This document shows, in pieces, positions 51,459-60,587 of a stretch of 64,000 nucleotides of DNA. Origin of the DNA: CAMTUW01 sp947085035 (GTDB lineage Bacteria > Actinomycetota > Coriobacteriia > Anaerosomatales > PHET01); contig CAMTUW010000029.1 of NCBI GenBank assembly GCA_947085035.1, positions 1 through 64,000 of the forward strand, in the 5' to 3' direction. The notes beneath the pieces were generated by a model that was not told the origin of the DNA, searched no databases, and worked only from the letters and a program-made list of their open reading frames with translations. Each line of letters begins with the position of its first letter. Positions within the stretch are counted from its first letter, which is position 1. The position numbers and the translations under genes are program-made.

Positions 51459-51911
51459 ATGAGACTCACCGCAAAGAGCGAATACGGGCTTCTCGCCGTG
51501 ATTGACCTTGCGCTGAGTTCAAGCAACGGGCCTATCAGCGCTCGAGAGGTCGCGCAGCGACGTGCGATTCCACCTCGCTTTCTCGAACAGCTCCTCGTCT
51601 CCTTGCGACGCGCCGGGATAGTACGTGCTGTTCGCGGCGCTCACGGCGGCTTCGCTTTGTCCCGTCCTGCCGACGAGATCACGGTTCTCGGGGTCGTTGA
51701 GGCCCTCGAAGGGCCGCTTACCACGAACATGTGCGACTCGGAGCGTGGTGAAGTCTGCGGCCAGGCGGGTGCTTGTGCGGCCGCGCCGGTCTGGGCACGC
51801 GCCACTGCCGCGTTGCGCGAAGTCTTCGAGTCGACCACCATCGCCGAGTTGGCCGGGCAGCAGTCCAAGCTTGACGCCTCCAGTGCCAGCTCGACTCTGA
51901 CAGGGGAGTGA
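51459..51911 (+). CDS. Rrf2 family regulator, IscR-like
   Basis: 150 residues. Winged helix at the N-terminus (MRLTAKSEYGLLAVIDLA, AIPPRFLEQLL, VRGAHGGFALSRP). Three Cys at 92, 100 and 106 lie in the dimer-helix region, close to the IscR spacing (92, 98, 104), so a [2Fe-2S] cluster is likely. It heads the operon with cysteine desulfurase and IscU, which fits Fe-S homeostasis. GTGA overlap with iscS. Confidence 0.9.
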   Translation: MRLTAKSEYGLLAVIDLALSSSNGPISAREVAQRRAIPPRFLEQLLVSLRRAGIVRAVRGAHGGFALSRPADEITVLGVVEALEGPLTTNMCDSERGEVCGQAGACAAAPVWARATAALREVFESTTIAELAGQQSKLDASSASSTLTGE

Positions 51912-53098
51912 GCACCATGTATGACGGCTACTTCGACTACGCAGCCACCACGCCTGTCGACGAGCGTGTACTCGAGGTGATGATGCCGTTCTTCAGCGAG
52001 AGGTTCGGCAACGCCAACTCACTCTACGCCACCGGGCGTGACGCTTATCGGGGGCTGGAGGATGCCCGCGAGCGCGTGGCCTCTCTCATCGGCGCCACTA
52101 CCCCGAACGAGATCGTCTTCACGGGATGCGGTACCGAGAGCGACAATGCCGCCTTGCTGGGCATCATGTCTCGTTACGCACCCGACGGCGGCGGCCACCT
52201 GATCGTGAGCTCTTACGAACACCATGCGGTCATCAAGCCCGCCGAGTGGCTCGCCAAGCATGGCCACGACGTGACGTACGTACCCCCTCGCACGGATGGC
52301 TTCATTCATGCGGAGGATGTTCGCGCGGCGATGCGCCCCAACACCAGACTCGTTTCGGTGATGCATGCCAACAATGAGATCGGCACGGTCAATGACATCG
52401 CAGCGATCGCCGCTGTCGCTCACGAGGGCGGCGCGCTGATGCACACCGACGCATGCCAGTCGCTTGGCAAGGTGCCGTTTGACGTGGATGCGCTGTCCGT
52501 CGATGCGGCATCGTTTTCGGCCCACAAGATCTACGGGCCAAAGGGTTTCGGCGCGCTGTATCTCAGACGAGGAACCCGCTTCGAGTCGCAGCTCAAAGGT
52601 GGCGGCCAGGAGTCGAAGAAGCGCTCCGGCACCCAGAACGTCGCCGGTGCGCAAGGCTTCGCGAAGGCGCTTGAGTTGATCGTCTCCGAGATGCCCGCCG
52701 AGACGCAACGTCTGGCGATCCTGCGTGACCGGTTGATTCTCGGCGTGACCGCCCGCCTCGAGAACACGGAGCCCTCCGTATCAGGTGGCGAGCGACTTCC
52801 GGGTATCGCACCGCTGCTGATAAAGGGTGTCGAGGGCGAGTCGATGCTCCTGCAACTCGACAACCAGGGATTCTCGGTGTCGACTGGTTCTGCGTGTTCG
52901 TCCGGGTCTCTCGAGCCGAGCCACGTGCTACTCGCCATTGGCTGTCCTCCCGAAATCGCCCACGGGAGCCTGCGGTTGTCGCTTGGCCGTTTCACGACCG
53001 AGGCCGACGTCGACCGCTTCCTCGAGATCTTTCCTCCCATCGTGGAGCGCCTGCGCGCCATGTCACCCGTCTACACCCGCATGTTCGGCACCACCTGA
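51908..53098 (+). CDS. iscS: Cysteine desulfurase
   Basis: 396 residues, PLP enzyme that takes sulfur from cysteine for Fe-S clusters and tRNA thiolation. PLP is bound at K207 (SFSAHKIYG), and the persulfide Cys is C330 in STGSACSSGS. HANNEIGT and HTDACQSLGK are also present. It sits between the Rrf2 regulator and iscU; mnmA downstream also uses its sulfur. It could equally be named nifS. Confidence 0.93.
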   Translation: MSTMYDGYFDYAATTPVDERVLEVMMPFFSERFGNANSLYATGRDAYRGLEDARERVASLIGATTPNEIVFTGCGTESDNAALLGIMSRYAPDGGGHLIVSSYEHHAVIKPAEWLAKHGHDVTYVPPRTDGFIHAEDVRAAMRPNTRLVSVMHANNEIGTVNDIAAIAAVAHEGGALMHTDACQSLGKVPFDVDALSVDAASFSAHKIYGPKGFGALYLRRGTRFESQLKGGGQESKKRSGTQNVAGAQGFAKALELIVSEMPAETQRLAILRDRLILGVTARLENTEPSVSGGERLPGIAPLLIKGVEGESMLLQLDNQGFSVSTGSACSSGSLEPSHVLLAIGCPPEIAHGSLRLSLGRFTTEADVDRFLEIFPPIVERLRAMSPVYTRMFGTT

Positions 53099-53121
53099 TC
53101 CCCAGACCCCTAGGAGACACT

Positions 53122-53586
53122 GTGCTTTACAGCGACAAGGTGATGGAACACTTCAACAATCCGCGAAACGTGGGCGTCCTCGAAGACGCGGATGGCGTCG
53201 GCGAGGTGGGCAACCCCGTCTGCGGCGACATGATGAAGATCACCATCAAGGTGGACGAGACCGACCACATCGACGACATCCGGTTCCAGACGCTCGGTTG
53301 CGGTGCTGCGATCGCCACTTCGTCGATCGTGACCGAGATGGCCAGAGGGATGACCCTTCAAGAAGCGGTAGACATCACCAAGCAGCAGGTCGCCGACGAG
53401 CTCGGCGGCCTACCGCCGGCGAAGATGCACTGCAGCGTTCTGGCCACCGACGGTCTCAAGGTCGCTGTCGACGACTTCTTGAAGAAGAGTGGTCGCGAGA
53501 CCATCGCAGGCGAGGTCAAGAGCGCGGATCCCAATTTCGACCCGCATGCCGACGAGGATGATCACGATCACGACGAGGTCTGCTGA
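53122..53586 (+). CDS. iscU: Fe-S cluster scaffold IscU/NifU-N type
   Basis: 154 residues, longer than the usual ~128. Cluster Cys are C34 (NPVCGDMM), C60 (TLGCGAAIATSS) and C104 (KMHCSVLA). The C-terminus ends in an acidic His-rich tail (HADEDDHDHDEVC, 142-154) after ~12 polar residues. GTG 53122 follows TAGGAGA. Confidence 0.92.
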   Translation: MLYSDKVMEHFNNPRNVGVLEDADGVGEVGNPVCGDMMKITIKVDETDHIDDIRFQTLGCGAAIATSSIVTEMARGMTLQEAVDITKQQVADELGGLPPAKMHCSVLATDGLKVAVDDFLKKSGRETIAGEVKSADPNFDPHADEDDHDHDEVC

Positions 53587-53596
53587 GGGTGGAGTG

Positions 53597-54646
53597 ATGC
53601 GCGTCTTCGTCGCGATGAGCGGCGGCGTCGACTCGTCGGTCGCCGCCGCCCTCCTCATCGAACAGGGTCACGATGTCACCGGCGTCACGATGCAACTCTG
53701 GCCGTCTGCAGACGAAGACGGCGGATGCTGTTCGGTGAGCGCCATTCGAGACGCCAGACGGGTCTGCGATCTTCTCGGTATCCCGCACTACGCACTGGAC
53801 TACCGCGCCGCTTTCGAGCGAGAGGTGATCGTTCCTTTCGCCGATGAATACGCGGCCGGGCGGACTCCCAATCCCTGCATCGTGTGCAACGACCGTCTGA
53901 AGTTCTCGGACCTGCTCGCGAAGGTTTCGCTCCAAGGTGCTGACGCGCTCGCCACCGGTCACTACGCGCGAATACTGCGAGACGACGCGGGTACTCCGTG
54001 GCTGACCCGCGGCGTCGATTCCGAGAAGGACCAGAGCTACTTCTTGTACCGGATGTCTCGCGCTCAGATGGAGCACACCCTCTTTCCGCTGGGCGAGCTC
54101 ACCAAACCCCAAGTCCGCGCGATCGCGCTCCGTTTCGGTCTTCCCACAGCGGCAAAAGCCGAGAGTCAAGACATCTGCTTCGAGCGAGCAGGCTCCCACC
54201 TGCCCGTAGTGGCGCAGAGACACCCGTCGGCATTCTTGCGAGGCGACATCGTTGATGCCGCTGGAGTGGTGCTCGGGCGACATGACGGCATCGCGCACTA
54301 CACGATCGGACAGCGAAAAGGGCTTGGCATCGGTGGCTTGGCCGAGCCCCTCTTCGTGACGGGGATCGACGCTGCGTCAGGTCGTGTCGTGGTGGGCCCG
54401 CGCGAGGCTCTGTTCACGAGTGTGGTGAGATGCGACGACGTCGTGTGGCGCGCAGAAGCGGGTTCGCAGGTCGAGGCAGCGGTCCGCTACCGGATGCGCC
54501 CGGTGGCAGTTCGGGTAGTCGCTGTGGGTACTTCGCTGGAGTGCACGTTTGCCGAGCCACTGGATTCGGCGGCACCCGGCCAAGCGCTCGTCTGTTACCG
54601 TGGTGAGACCGTCATCGGCGGAGGGACGATCTCGTGCGTGAGTTGA
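53597..54646 (+). CDS. mnmA: tRNA-specific 2-thiouridylase
   Basis: 349 residues. PP-loop AMSGGVDSSVAAALL at the N-terminus. The catalytic Cys pair is in NPCIVCNDRLKF and SQDICF. TGHYARI and KDQSYFLY are typical. Thiolates wobble uridine 34 of Lys/Glu/Gln tRNAs with sulfur from cysteine desulfurase. ATG 53597 follows GGGTGGAG. Confidence 0.94.
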   Translation: MRVFVAMSGGVDSSVAAALLIEQGHDVTGVTMQLWPSADEDGGCCSVSAIRDARRVCDLLGIPHYALDYRAAFEREVIVPFADEYAAGRTPNPCIVCNDRLKFSDLLAKVSLQGADALATGHYARILRDDAGTPWLTRGVDSEKDQSYFLYRMSRAQMEHTLFPLGELTKPQVRAIALRFGLPTAAKAESQDICFERAGSHLPVVAQRHPSAFLRGDIVDAAGVVLGRHDGIAHYTIGQRKGLGIGGLAEPLFVTGIDAASGRVVVGPREALFTSVVRCDDVVWRAEAGSQVEAAVRYRMRPVAVRVVAVGTSLECTFAEPLDSAAPGQALVCYRGETVIGGGTISCVS

Positions 54647-55449
54647 TCGACTGTCACATCCACACCCACTGCTGTGGTCACGCTACGGGAACTGTCGAGC
54701 AGGTCGTGGGCGCTGCGGTCTTCGCCGGGCTCACCGGCATCGTCTTGACTGAGCATCTACCGCTCCCGTCAGACCTCGATCCCGGGCGTGCGGTCTCGCC
54801 GTCTGAAGAGGATTTCGCCGCATACGCCGTCTCTGTGCAAGCAATCGCGAAACGCGTCAAGGGTCTTGACCTCGTGCTGGGCGCAGAAGCTGACTGGCTG
54901 CCGGGTCGCGAGGAGTACGCTTCATCGATCCGGCGGTTCGCATTGGACTCGGGTGTGAGGGTGATACTCGGAAGCGTTCACTTCCTGGACGGATGGGCGT
55001 TTGACGACCCGACGCAGGTCGAATCATGGGAGACGCGCGACGTCGACGCCGTATGGAACAGGTACTTCCAGGTGTGGGGCGACGCCGCCCGAAGCGGCGC
55101 CTTTGATGTGATGTGCCACCCTGACCTCGTGAAGAAGTTCGGACATCGCCCCTCGTTCGATCCGCGAGACCTCTACCTCGAAGCTGCTGATGCCGCCCGT
55201 GAAGGTGGTGTGCTCATCGAGGTGTCGACCGCCGGTCTGCGAAGGTCGGTCGCCGAGCTCTACCCGGGTCCCGGGCTTCTCAAAGCCTTCGCCGCAGCTG
55301 GGGTTCCCGCCACCGTGGGCTCCGACGCCCACTCACCGGCAGACGTCGGCCGTGACATCGATCTCGCCTACGAAGCGCTTGCGTGCGCTGGCTACCGACA
55401 GGTCGGTTTTCCGAGAGGAGAGGGGGAGGTCAGATGGCTGGATCTCTGA
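54634..55449 (+). CDS. PHP-family phosphatase, probable histidinol-phosphatase
   Basis: 271 residues. PHP metal ligands are visible in DCHIHTHCCGH, LTEHLP, LGAEADWLP, GSVHFLDGWAFD, CHPDLVKKFG and GSDAHSPADVG. The GSVHFLDGW block and length match HisK-type histidinol-phosphatase. hisC lies ~17 kb away. Overlaps mnmA by 13 bp. Confidence 0.85.
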   Translation: MRELIDCHIHTHCCGHATGTVEQVVGAAVFAGLTGIVLTEHLPLPSDLDPGRAVSPSEEDFAAYAVSVQAIAKRVKGLDLVLGAEADWLPGREEYASSIRRFALDSGVRVILGSVHFLDGWAFDDPTQVESWETRDVDAVWNRYFQVWGDAARSGAFDVMCHPDLVKKFGHRPSFDPRDLYLEAADAAREGGVLIEVSTAGLRRSVAELYPGPGLLKAFAAAGVPATVGSDAHSPADVGRDIDLAYEALACAGYRQVGFPRGEGEVRWLDL

Positions 55450-56564
55450 GTCCCCGCGTCTCAGACATCGTCTCCGCGCTCGCAGAGGCGTTTCCCGTCG
55501 AGCGCGCCGAGGAGTGGGATCGCGTCGGACTGCTCGTCGGTGACCCGGACGCCATTGTCACGGGGGTCGTCTGCGCACTTGATTCGACGCGTGAAGCACT
55601 CGCACACGCGAAACTTCACGATGCGAATGTCCTCGTCACGCACCACCCGGCGTTTCTCGGGCCACTTCAGAGCGTCGTCGCCGGCAAGGGAGCACAGGGC
55701 ATCGCGTGGGAGGCCGCGCGTGCGGGCATCGCGCTTCTTGCCGCACACACCAATCTCGATCGCGACATCGAGGCCCAGGAGCTGATGCCGCGTGCGCTCG
55801 GACTGACGCCCGTCGGCCCCATCGAGCGCTCCTTGCAACCGTCGGCATTGGTGACCGTCTTCGTGCCGTCGTCTGCCGAAGACACGGTCGCTTCCGCCAT
55901 GGAGTCGGCAGGCGGCGGTCGCGTGGGTCGCTACACCGGGTGCTCGTTCGCCGCAAGTGGTAGGGCCCGTTTTCATTCTGAAGCGGACGCAGCCCCCTTC
56001 GTCGGGGCGCCCGGAGAGGCGATGCGAGTCGACGAGGTGCGTCTCGAGATGGTCTGCCCCCGCAAGGTCGCGCGCGCCGTTGTCGAAGCGGCAGCGGCAA
56101 CTCACCCGTACGAAGAGCCGCTCATCTCGGTGAGCGACACCCTCATCGGGCGCAATGAGTGGCGTCTCGGTCGTGTCTGTGAGACCGCCGAGCCAACCAC
56201 CCTTGGAAACCTCGCCGACCTCGCCATGCGCACCTACCGAGTCACGCCTCGCGTCTGGGGTGATCCCGAGATGCCCGTGAGCCGCGTTGGGACGACCACC
56301 GGCTCGGGGGGATCGCTTCTGCCTGACGCCATCGCGCGTGGAGTTCATGCCTTCGTGGCCGGCGAGGTGCGATATCATGACGCAATCGATGCCGTGGAAT
56401 CGGGTGTCGGTGTGATCGAGATCGGTCACGACGTCAGTGAATGGCCGCTTGTGCCTCTGCTCGAACGGGTGGTTCGCGGTGTCGCCGGTGTCGATGCCGA
56501 TGACGTTCATGTGTTGCCGCCCTCCGCCGGATGGTGGACTCCGAAGGAGCGATCGCCCGAATGA
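55434..56564 (+). CDS. Nif3-like dinuclear metal-centre protein
   Basis: 376 residues. N-terminal part has ERAEEWDRVGLLVGD and THHPAFLGPLQSV, AHTNLD; C-terminal part GEVRYHDAIDA and VIEIGHDVSEWPLVP, the two halves that hold the metal site. The middle (about 150-265) is the inserted domain common in Gram-positive members, with ATHPYEEP. GTP cyclohydrolase I type 2 is a frequent database name; true function unclear. Overlaps the previous gene and the zinc-ribbon gene, a conserved pairing. Confidence 0.9.
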   Translation: MAGSLSPRVSDIVSALAEAFPVERAEEWDRVGLLVGDPDAIVTGVVCALDSTREALAHAKLHDANVLVTHHPAFLGPLQSVVAGKGAQGIAWEAARAGIALLAAHTNLDRDIEAQELMPRALGLTPVGPIERSLQPSALVTVFVPSSAEDTVASAMESAGGGRVGRYTGCSFAASGRARFHSEADAAPFVGAPGEAMRVDEVRLEMVCPRKVARAVVEAAAATHPYEEPLISVSDTLIGRNEWRLGRVCETAEPTTLGNLADLAMRTYRVTPRVWGDPEMPVSRVGTTTGSGGSLLPDAIARGVHAFVAGEVRYHDAIDAVESGVGVIEIGHDVSEWPLVPLLERVVRGVAGVDADDVHVLPPSAGWWTPKERSPE

Positions 56565-57283
56565 CCAATACCGCCGAGACCTTTCTGGCACTGCAGGCCA
56601 CTGACCTTGAGATTCGCCGTGCCGAACAGCGGCTCAAGGATCTGCCCGAGAAGATCGAGATTCTCGCCGTTCGCACGAAGATGAAGCAGATGACGGAGTT
56701 GCGAGCGAAGGCACAACTACTCGTGAGGAAACTCGAAGCGGATCTCAAGGCGCGTCAGGATGAATCCGCGATGATCGCCGAGAAGCTGGCCGCCGAGCAG
56801 AACAAGGTCATGATGACCGCTGATCATCGTCATATCACGGCATTGACTCGCGAGATGGACGGCCTCAGGCGTCGCGTCGACAAACTCGATATGGAGTCGC
56901 TGCAGTTCATGGAGCGCATCGAGAAGGCCAGCGCTCAGGTCACGACCGTCGAGGAGCACCTGGCGGCACTCGCAGACAAGGATGCTGAACTGGTTTCGCG
57001 TTACCAGGCCGCGGGCGGGAGTATCCAAGCCGAGATCGCGACGAAGACGCACCAGCGCGCGGTACACGCCGGTCGACTCGCTGCCGCTGAACTCGCGCGT
57101 TACGAGTCCGTTCGCGATGCCAAAGGCGGCATCGGCGTAGGAAGCCTCGAGGGCGACACGTGCACTGCGTGTCGCATGAGTCTTCCCGCCGAACGCGTGC
57201 GCATGCTTGTGGACGGGCCGGATGTCGGGCTGTGCCCGCACTGTCGCCGTCTGCTCGTCGTGCGTGTCGGGAGCGAAAAGTGA
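56561..57283 (+). CDS. Coiled-coil protein with C4 zinc ribbon
   Basis: 240 residues. Residues ~5-180 are a long heptad-rich coiled coil. The C-terminus is a zinc ribbon with CTAC and CPHC pairs. Members of this family usually sit between nif3 and an RNase H gene, as here. Biochemical role unknown to me. ATG 56561 overlaps the nif3 stop. Confidence 0.85.
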   Translation: MTNTAETFLALQATDLEIRRAEQRLKDLPEKIEILAVRTKMKQMTELRAKAQLLVRKLEADLKARQDESAMIAEKLAAEQNKVMMTADHRHITALTREMDGLRRRVDKLDMESLQFMERIEKASAQVTTVEEHLAALADKDAELVSRYQAAGGSIQAEIATKTHQRAVHAGRLAAAELARYESVRDAKGGIGVGSLEGDTCTACRMSLPAERVRMLVDGPDVGLCPHCRRLLVVRVGSEK

Positions 57284-57738
57284 GCGCAGTCGTTTTGCGC
57301 ACCGACGGCGGCGCTCGGGGCAATCCGGGTCCTGCGGGATGCGGATTCGTGATAGAGGTGGACGGCGCGACGGTCTGTCGCGGAGGGAGATTCCTCGGAG
57401 TCGCCACGAACAACGTCGCCGAGTACGAGGCGCTCATCTGGGGACTCGAGAACGTCGCGGCGCTGGGATACCCTGAAGTCACCATCTACGCGGACAGCGA
57501 ACTGCTGGTCAAGCAACTGAACGGTCAGTATCGGGTCAAGAACGCCGGGCTCAAGCCGCTGTTCACCCGTGCGCTCGCGCTTCTGCGCGGTTTTTCCCGA
57601 TTCCAAGTGAGACACATTCGTCGCGAGGAGAACAAGGCTGCTGATGCGCTCGCGAACGAGGCGATGGACGCGCGCGACACAGTAGGCGATCCCGCATGCG
57701 GTCCCGGCGGGAAGGTCTCGCACGACAGCCTGTTCTGA
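57280..57738 (+). CDS. RNase HI family protein
   Basis: 152 residues. The acidic active site is Asp in RTDGGARGNPGP, Glu in NVAEYEAL, Asp in YADSELLV and Asp in ENKAADALA. Predicted to cut RNA in RNA-DNA hybrids. GTGA overlap with the zinc-ribbon gene. The C-terminal ~25 residues are not part of the fold. Confidence 0.9.
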   Translation: MSAVVLRTDGGARGNPGPAGCGFVIEVDGATVCRGGRFLGVATNNVAEYEALIWGLENVAALGYPEVTIYADSELLVKQLNGQYRVKNAGLKPLFTRALALLRGFSRFQVRHIRREENKAADALANEAMDARDTVGDPACGPGGKVSHDSLF

Positions 57739-57773
57739 TCCGGACGTCTGCCGCCATATCGTGGGGAGGTCTC

Positions 57774-58145
57774 ATGAGTGTCTATCAGCTCACTGTGAAG
57801 GCGCACTTCGACGCGGCGCACCACCTGTACGGTTATCCGGGTGAGTGCCGCAACCTGCATGGACACACGTGGGAGGTCGAGGTGACGGTGGAGTCATCAG
57901 AGCTCGATGACATCGGTATCGTCTACGATTTCAAGTCGCTCAAGGGCGACCTGGCAACCGTGCTCGCAAGCTACGACCACGTGCTGATCAACGACATCAC
58001 ACCGTTTGATGTGGTGAGCCCGACGGCGGAGAATCTCGCACGCATCATCTGCGAAAGACTGCAGGCGACCGTGGATTCGCGCGTGAGTGTGACCGAAGTC
58101 GTCGTGTGGGAGTCACCGATCGCGCGACTCGCGTACCGGCCGTAG
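57774..58145 (+). CDS. queD: 6-carboxy-5,6,7,8-tetrahydropterin synthase
   Basis: 123 residues. Zinc His in HFDAAHHL and LHGHTW, catalytic Cys in ECRNLHGH, C-terminal EVVVWES. Second step of queuosine (7-deazaguanine) synthesis from GTP. ATG 57774 follows GGGGAGG. No other que genes nearby. Confidence 0.9.
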   Translation: MSVYQLTVKAHFDAAHHLYGYPGECRNLHGHTWEVEVTVESSELDDIGIVYDFKSLKGDLATVLASYDHVLINDITPFDVVSPTAENLARIICERLQATVDSRVSVTEVVVWESPIARLAYRP

Positions 58146-58596
58146 CTGCCTCGACGCGACGCAACAGGGGTGGGGACATAGAAGTGCCCCGAGAAACCTC
58201 GCCCACAGAGCCCCTACTCGAACCGGCTTCCCACGCTTCTTGCGAAGCGCCCTCGCGGGTTTCCCTCCTTCAAGACCCCGTCTCCGAACCGGCCACCTCA
58301 CGGCTTGCCGTTCTTCTCGGGTCACTCTCCGGCGGCTACTGGTACGCTGTCTTCCGGGTTCTGCTGCGTCCGACTTCTCGGGACAAGATGTAATGTACCC
58401 CCGCCATGCACTGTCGTCAACAAGATTCAGCAGGTTTTCACTAGTTCGTGATGAACGGCTATTTGGAATCTCTGAACGGCGCCATGCTACTGACGGACGG
58501 CGTTTCTGTTCTCTCGTGTGGTTTCCCGCGAGAGGTGATTCCGTGCGACAATGTCCAACGTCGTTCGGATCCCATCATGCATGGAGAAACCACCTC
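58146..58596. other. 451-bp region between queD and the DtxR-type gene
   Basis: No convincing protein on either strand. The part 58190-58390 is strikingly pyrimidine-rich on the + strand, with direct repeats of CGAACCGGC (about 58218 and 58284) and a hairpin CGCTTC-TTGC-GAAGCG near 58233-58248. It may be a structured RNA on the minus strand or the end of a decayed element. Closer to the next gene, CTCTCG (58511-58516) and CGAGAG (58529-58534) form another stem. A weak GACAAT -10 lies near 58547. Confidence 0.45.
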
Positions 58597-59235
58597 ATGC
58601 CTACCGACACACTTGAGGAATACCTCGAGGCCATCTACAAGATCTCGCTCTCAGGTCCTGTGCGACCAACCGCGATCGCCGAGGCGATCGGTGTTTCCGC
58701 CCCTACCGTCACGGTGACCCTCAGGCGCCTCGCGTCCCACGGTCTGGTGTCTCGTGATGGCACCAACGTGTTGTTGACCGATCAGGGTCTCGCCCAGGCG
58801 CTTGACATCGTCCGTCGCCATCGCGTCTCAGAGCGCTTTCTCGTCGATATCCTTGGTCTTGACTGGGAGGTCGCCCATGAGGAGGCGTGCCGCCTTGAGC
58901 ATGCACTCTCACCGCGCGTCCTCGCCGCCCTCGAACGCTTCCTCGGCGATCCGGTCTCGTGTCCTCACGGCCACCCCATACCTTCGGCGGATGGGTCGAT
59001 CGCGTCCTCTCATGGACATTCTCTCGCGGAGGCCCCCGTCGGATCGACCAAGAAGGTACTGCGCGTCGCCGAAGATGCCGATGTACTCAGGTATCTGGGC
59101 GACATCGGGCTCAGACCGGGCGTCATCGTCAAGGTGACCGCGTCAGAGCCCAACGGGGGACCACTACTGCTTGAGATCGACGGCGGAATTCGGGCCCTGG
59201 CTCGTGACGTCGCAAGTTCCGTGGAAGTCGGGTGA
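58597..59235 (+). CDS. DtxR/MntR-family metal-dependent regulator
   Basis: 212 residues. N-terminal winged helix (EEYLEAIYKISL, VSAPTVTVTLRRLASHGLV), then a metal-binding dimer domain (RRHRVSERFLVDILGLDW, AHEEACRLEHALS), the CPHGHPIPSADG connector and a C-terminal SH3-like FeoA domain. Senses Fe(II) or Mn(II) and represses metal genes. No target gene is adjacent. ATG 58597 follows TGGAGA. Confidence 0.9.
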   Translation: MPTDTLEEYLEAIYKISLSGPVRPTAIAEAIGVSAPTVTVTLRRLASHGLVSRDGTNVLLTDQGLAQALDIVRRHRVSERFLVDILGLDWEVAHEEACRLEHALSPRVLAALERFLGDPVSCPHGHPIPSADGSIASSHGHSLAEAPVGSTKKVLRVAEDADVLRYLGDIGLRPGVIVKVTASEPNGGPLLLEIDGGIRALARDVASSVEVG

Positions 59236-59242
59236 GCGCCAA

Positions 59243-60568
59243 GTGAGACGGCTCGGGGTGGTCGAACAGTTCGCAGTGCGAAGCCTCGGCTTCATCGTGA
59301 TCATGGCTGTCGTGCTGGGCGTCATCATCTCTGTCTCTGTGCGCTCGCTCTTCATCAGCGAGACGGCTAAGACCGCGCGGGTCACCGCCAACGCCATCGT
59401 GGTCGACCACGTCAGGGACGAAGACCTTTCGGTCTCTGTGCTTTCACCGGAGCTGACACGCGAGCTCGATAGGATGGCATTCGAGAGCCTCGCGGGTGCA
59501 GGCATCACCACCATCAAGCTCTGGAACCCTGACGGCGTGCTGCTCTACTCATCTGATGGCGAGAAGGTCGGCGAATCGTTCGCAGATCATCCTTCGGTCG
59601 CCTCGGCTCTAGCCGGAATCGAAACTGTCGAGATCCCCACGCAGGTAGATGACGAGAATGAGGCGCAGTTCACTCGCGACGGGCGCGTGATCGAGGTCTA
59701 TGCGCCTCTCACGATCGCCGGAAAGACCGTCGGCGTCTTCGAGATCTACAAGCTTTACGCTCCTGTTTCTACTGCCATCAACCGGTTCCTCGTCCTGATG
59801 TGGCTCGTGATCATCGGTGGCTCAGTGCCCGCGTACTTCCTGCAGTTGCGACTGGTGAGGCGTACCGCGAATGAACTCACCGCCGCCAAGGGCGATCTCG
59901 CCGAGGTCAACGAACGGCTCGGTGCCTCTCTTGAAGACATCGAGCTTCACTCGCTGGGCACCCTGCAGGCCTTCGTGGCTGCGGTCGACGCGAAGGACAG
60001 CTACACGGCGCGGCACTCCATCGCGGTCACCGACTACGCGACCGCCATCGCGCGGCGCATGGGTCTTTCAAGCGAGGACGTCTCCGACGTCGAGCGTGCC
60101 GGTCTTCTCCATGACGTTGGCAAGATCGGTACCCCCGAGAGCATCTTGCTCAAGTCCGGTCGTCTCACCGATGAGGAGTGTCATGTGATCAACGAGCACT
60201 CGGGGGTCGGCGGCCACATCATCGAGGGTGTCCCGTTCCTCTCGCACCTCATGCCGGTGATCCGAGCCCACCATGAGCGCTGGGACGGCGGTGGGTATCC
60301 TGACGGACTGGCGGGGGAGGACATCCCCGTGCTTGCTCGTGTGCTCACGGTGGCTGACGCGTTTGACGCCATGACATCCGAGCGGCCGTATCGCAAGCCG
60401 GTCACGGTCGAAGCGGCTCGCGCCGAGCTGCTACGGTTCTCGGGCACCCAGTTCGACCCCCGCGTCGTTGCCGCCCTGCTCGCCGCTCTCGATGCCGAAG
60501 AGGTCAAGGTGCTGGTCCATGTCGGACACGCTCGCGCGAACAGACGCAGAGTGGCCGCGAGCGCCTGA
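59243..60568 (+). CDS. Membrane HD-GYP domain protein (putative c-di-GMP phosphodiesterase)
   Basis: 441 residues. TM1 about 13-33, an extracytoplasmic sensor-like domain about 35-190, TM2 about 195-213, a short helical linker, then HD-GYP (about 240-430). Metal ligands are in ARHSIAVTDYA, LLHDVGKIGTP, NEHSGVGGHII and HHERWDGGGYPDGL; the GYP triplet is present. GTG 59243 lies just after the DtxR stop. Converges with the lipoprotein gene 19 bp away. Confidence 0.9.
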   Translation: MRRLGVVEQFAVRSLGFIVIMAVVLGVIISVSVRSLFISETAKTARVTANAIVVDHVRDEDLSVSVLSPELTRELDRMAFESLAGAGITTIKLWNPDGVLLYSSDGEKVGESFADHPSVASALAGIETVEIPTQVDDENEAQFTRDGRVIEVYAPLTIAGKTVGVFEIYKLYAPVSTAINRFLVLMWLVIIGGSVPAYFLQLRLVRRTANELTAAKGDLAEVNERLGASLEDIELHSLGTLQAFVAAVDAKDSYTARHSIAVTDYATAIARRMGLSSEDVSDVERAGLLHDVGKIGTPESILLKSGRLTDEECHVINEHSGVGGHIIEGVPFLSHLMPVIRAHHERWDGGGYPDGLAGEDIPVLARVLTVADAFDAMTSERPYRKPVTVEAARAELLRFSGTQFDPRVVAALLAALDAEEVKVLVHVGHARANRRRVAASA

Positions 60569-60587
60569 TCGGTTCCGATGAGCTGAG

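Noticed and set aside
58190..58390. Group II intron remnant on the minus strand
   Set aside because: A short GCCGTG...CGGTTC-like pattern is suggestive, but no domain V hairpin or reverse transcriptase remains, so the call is not supported.
58240..58596. Long N-terminal extension of the DtxR-type protein
   Set aside because: The extra residues are unrelated to the family; ATG 58597 starts at the conserved helix-turn-helix and has a ribosome site.
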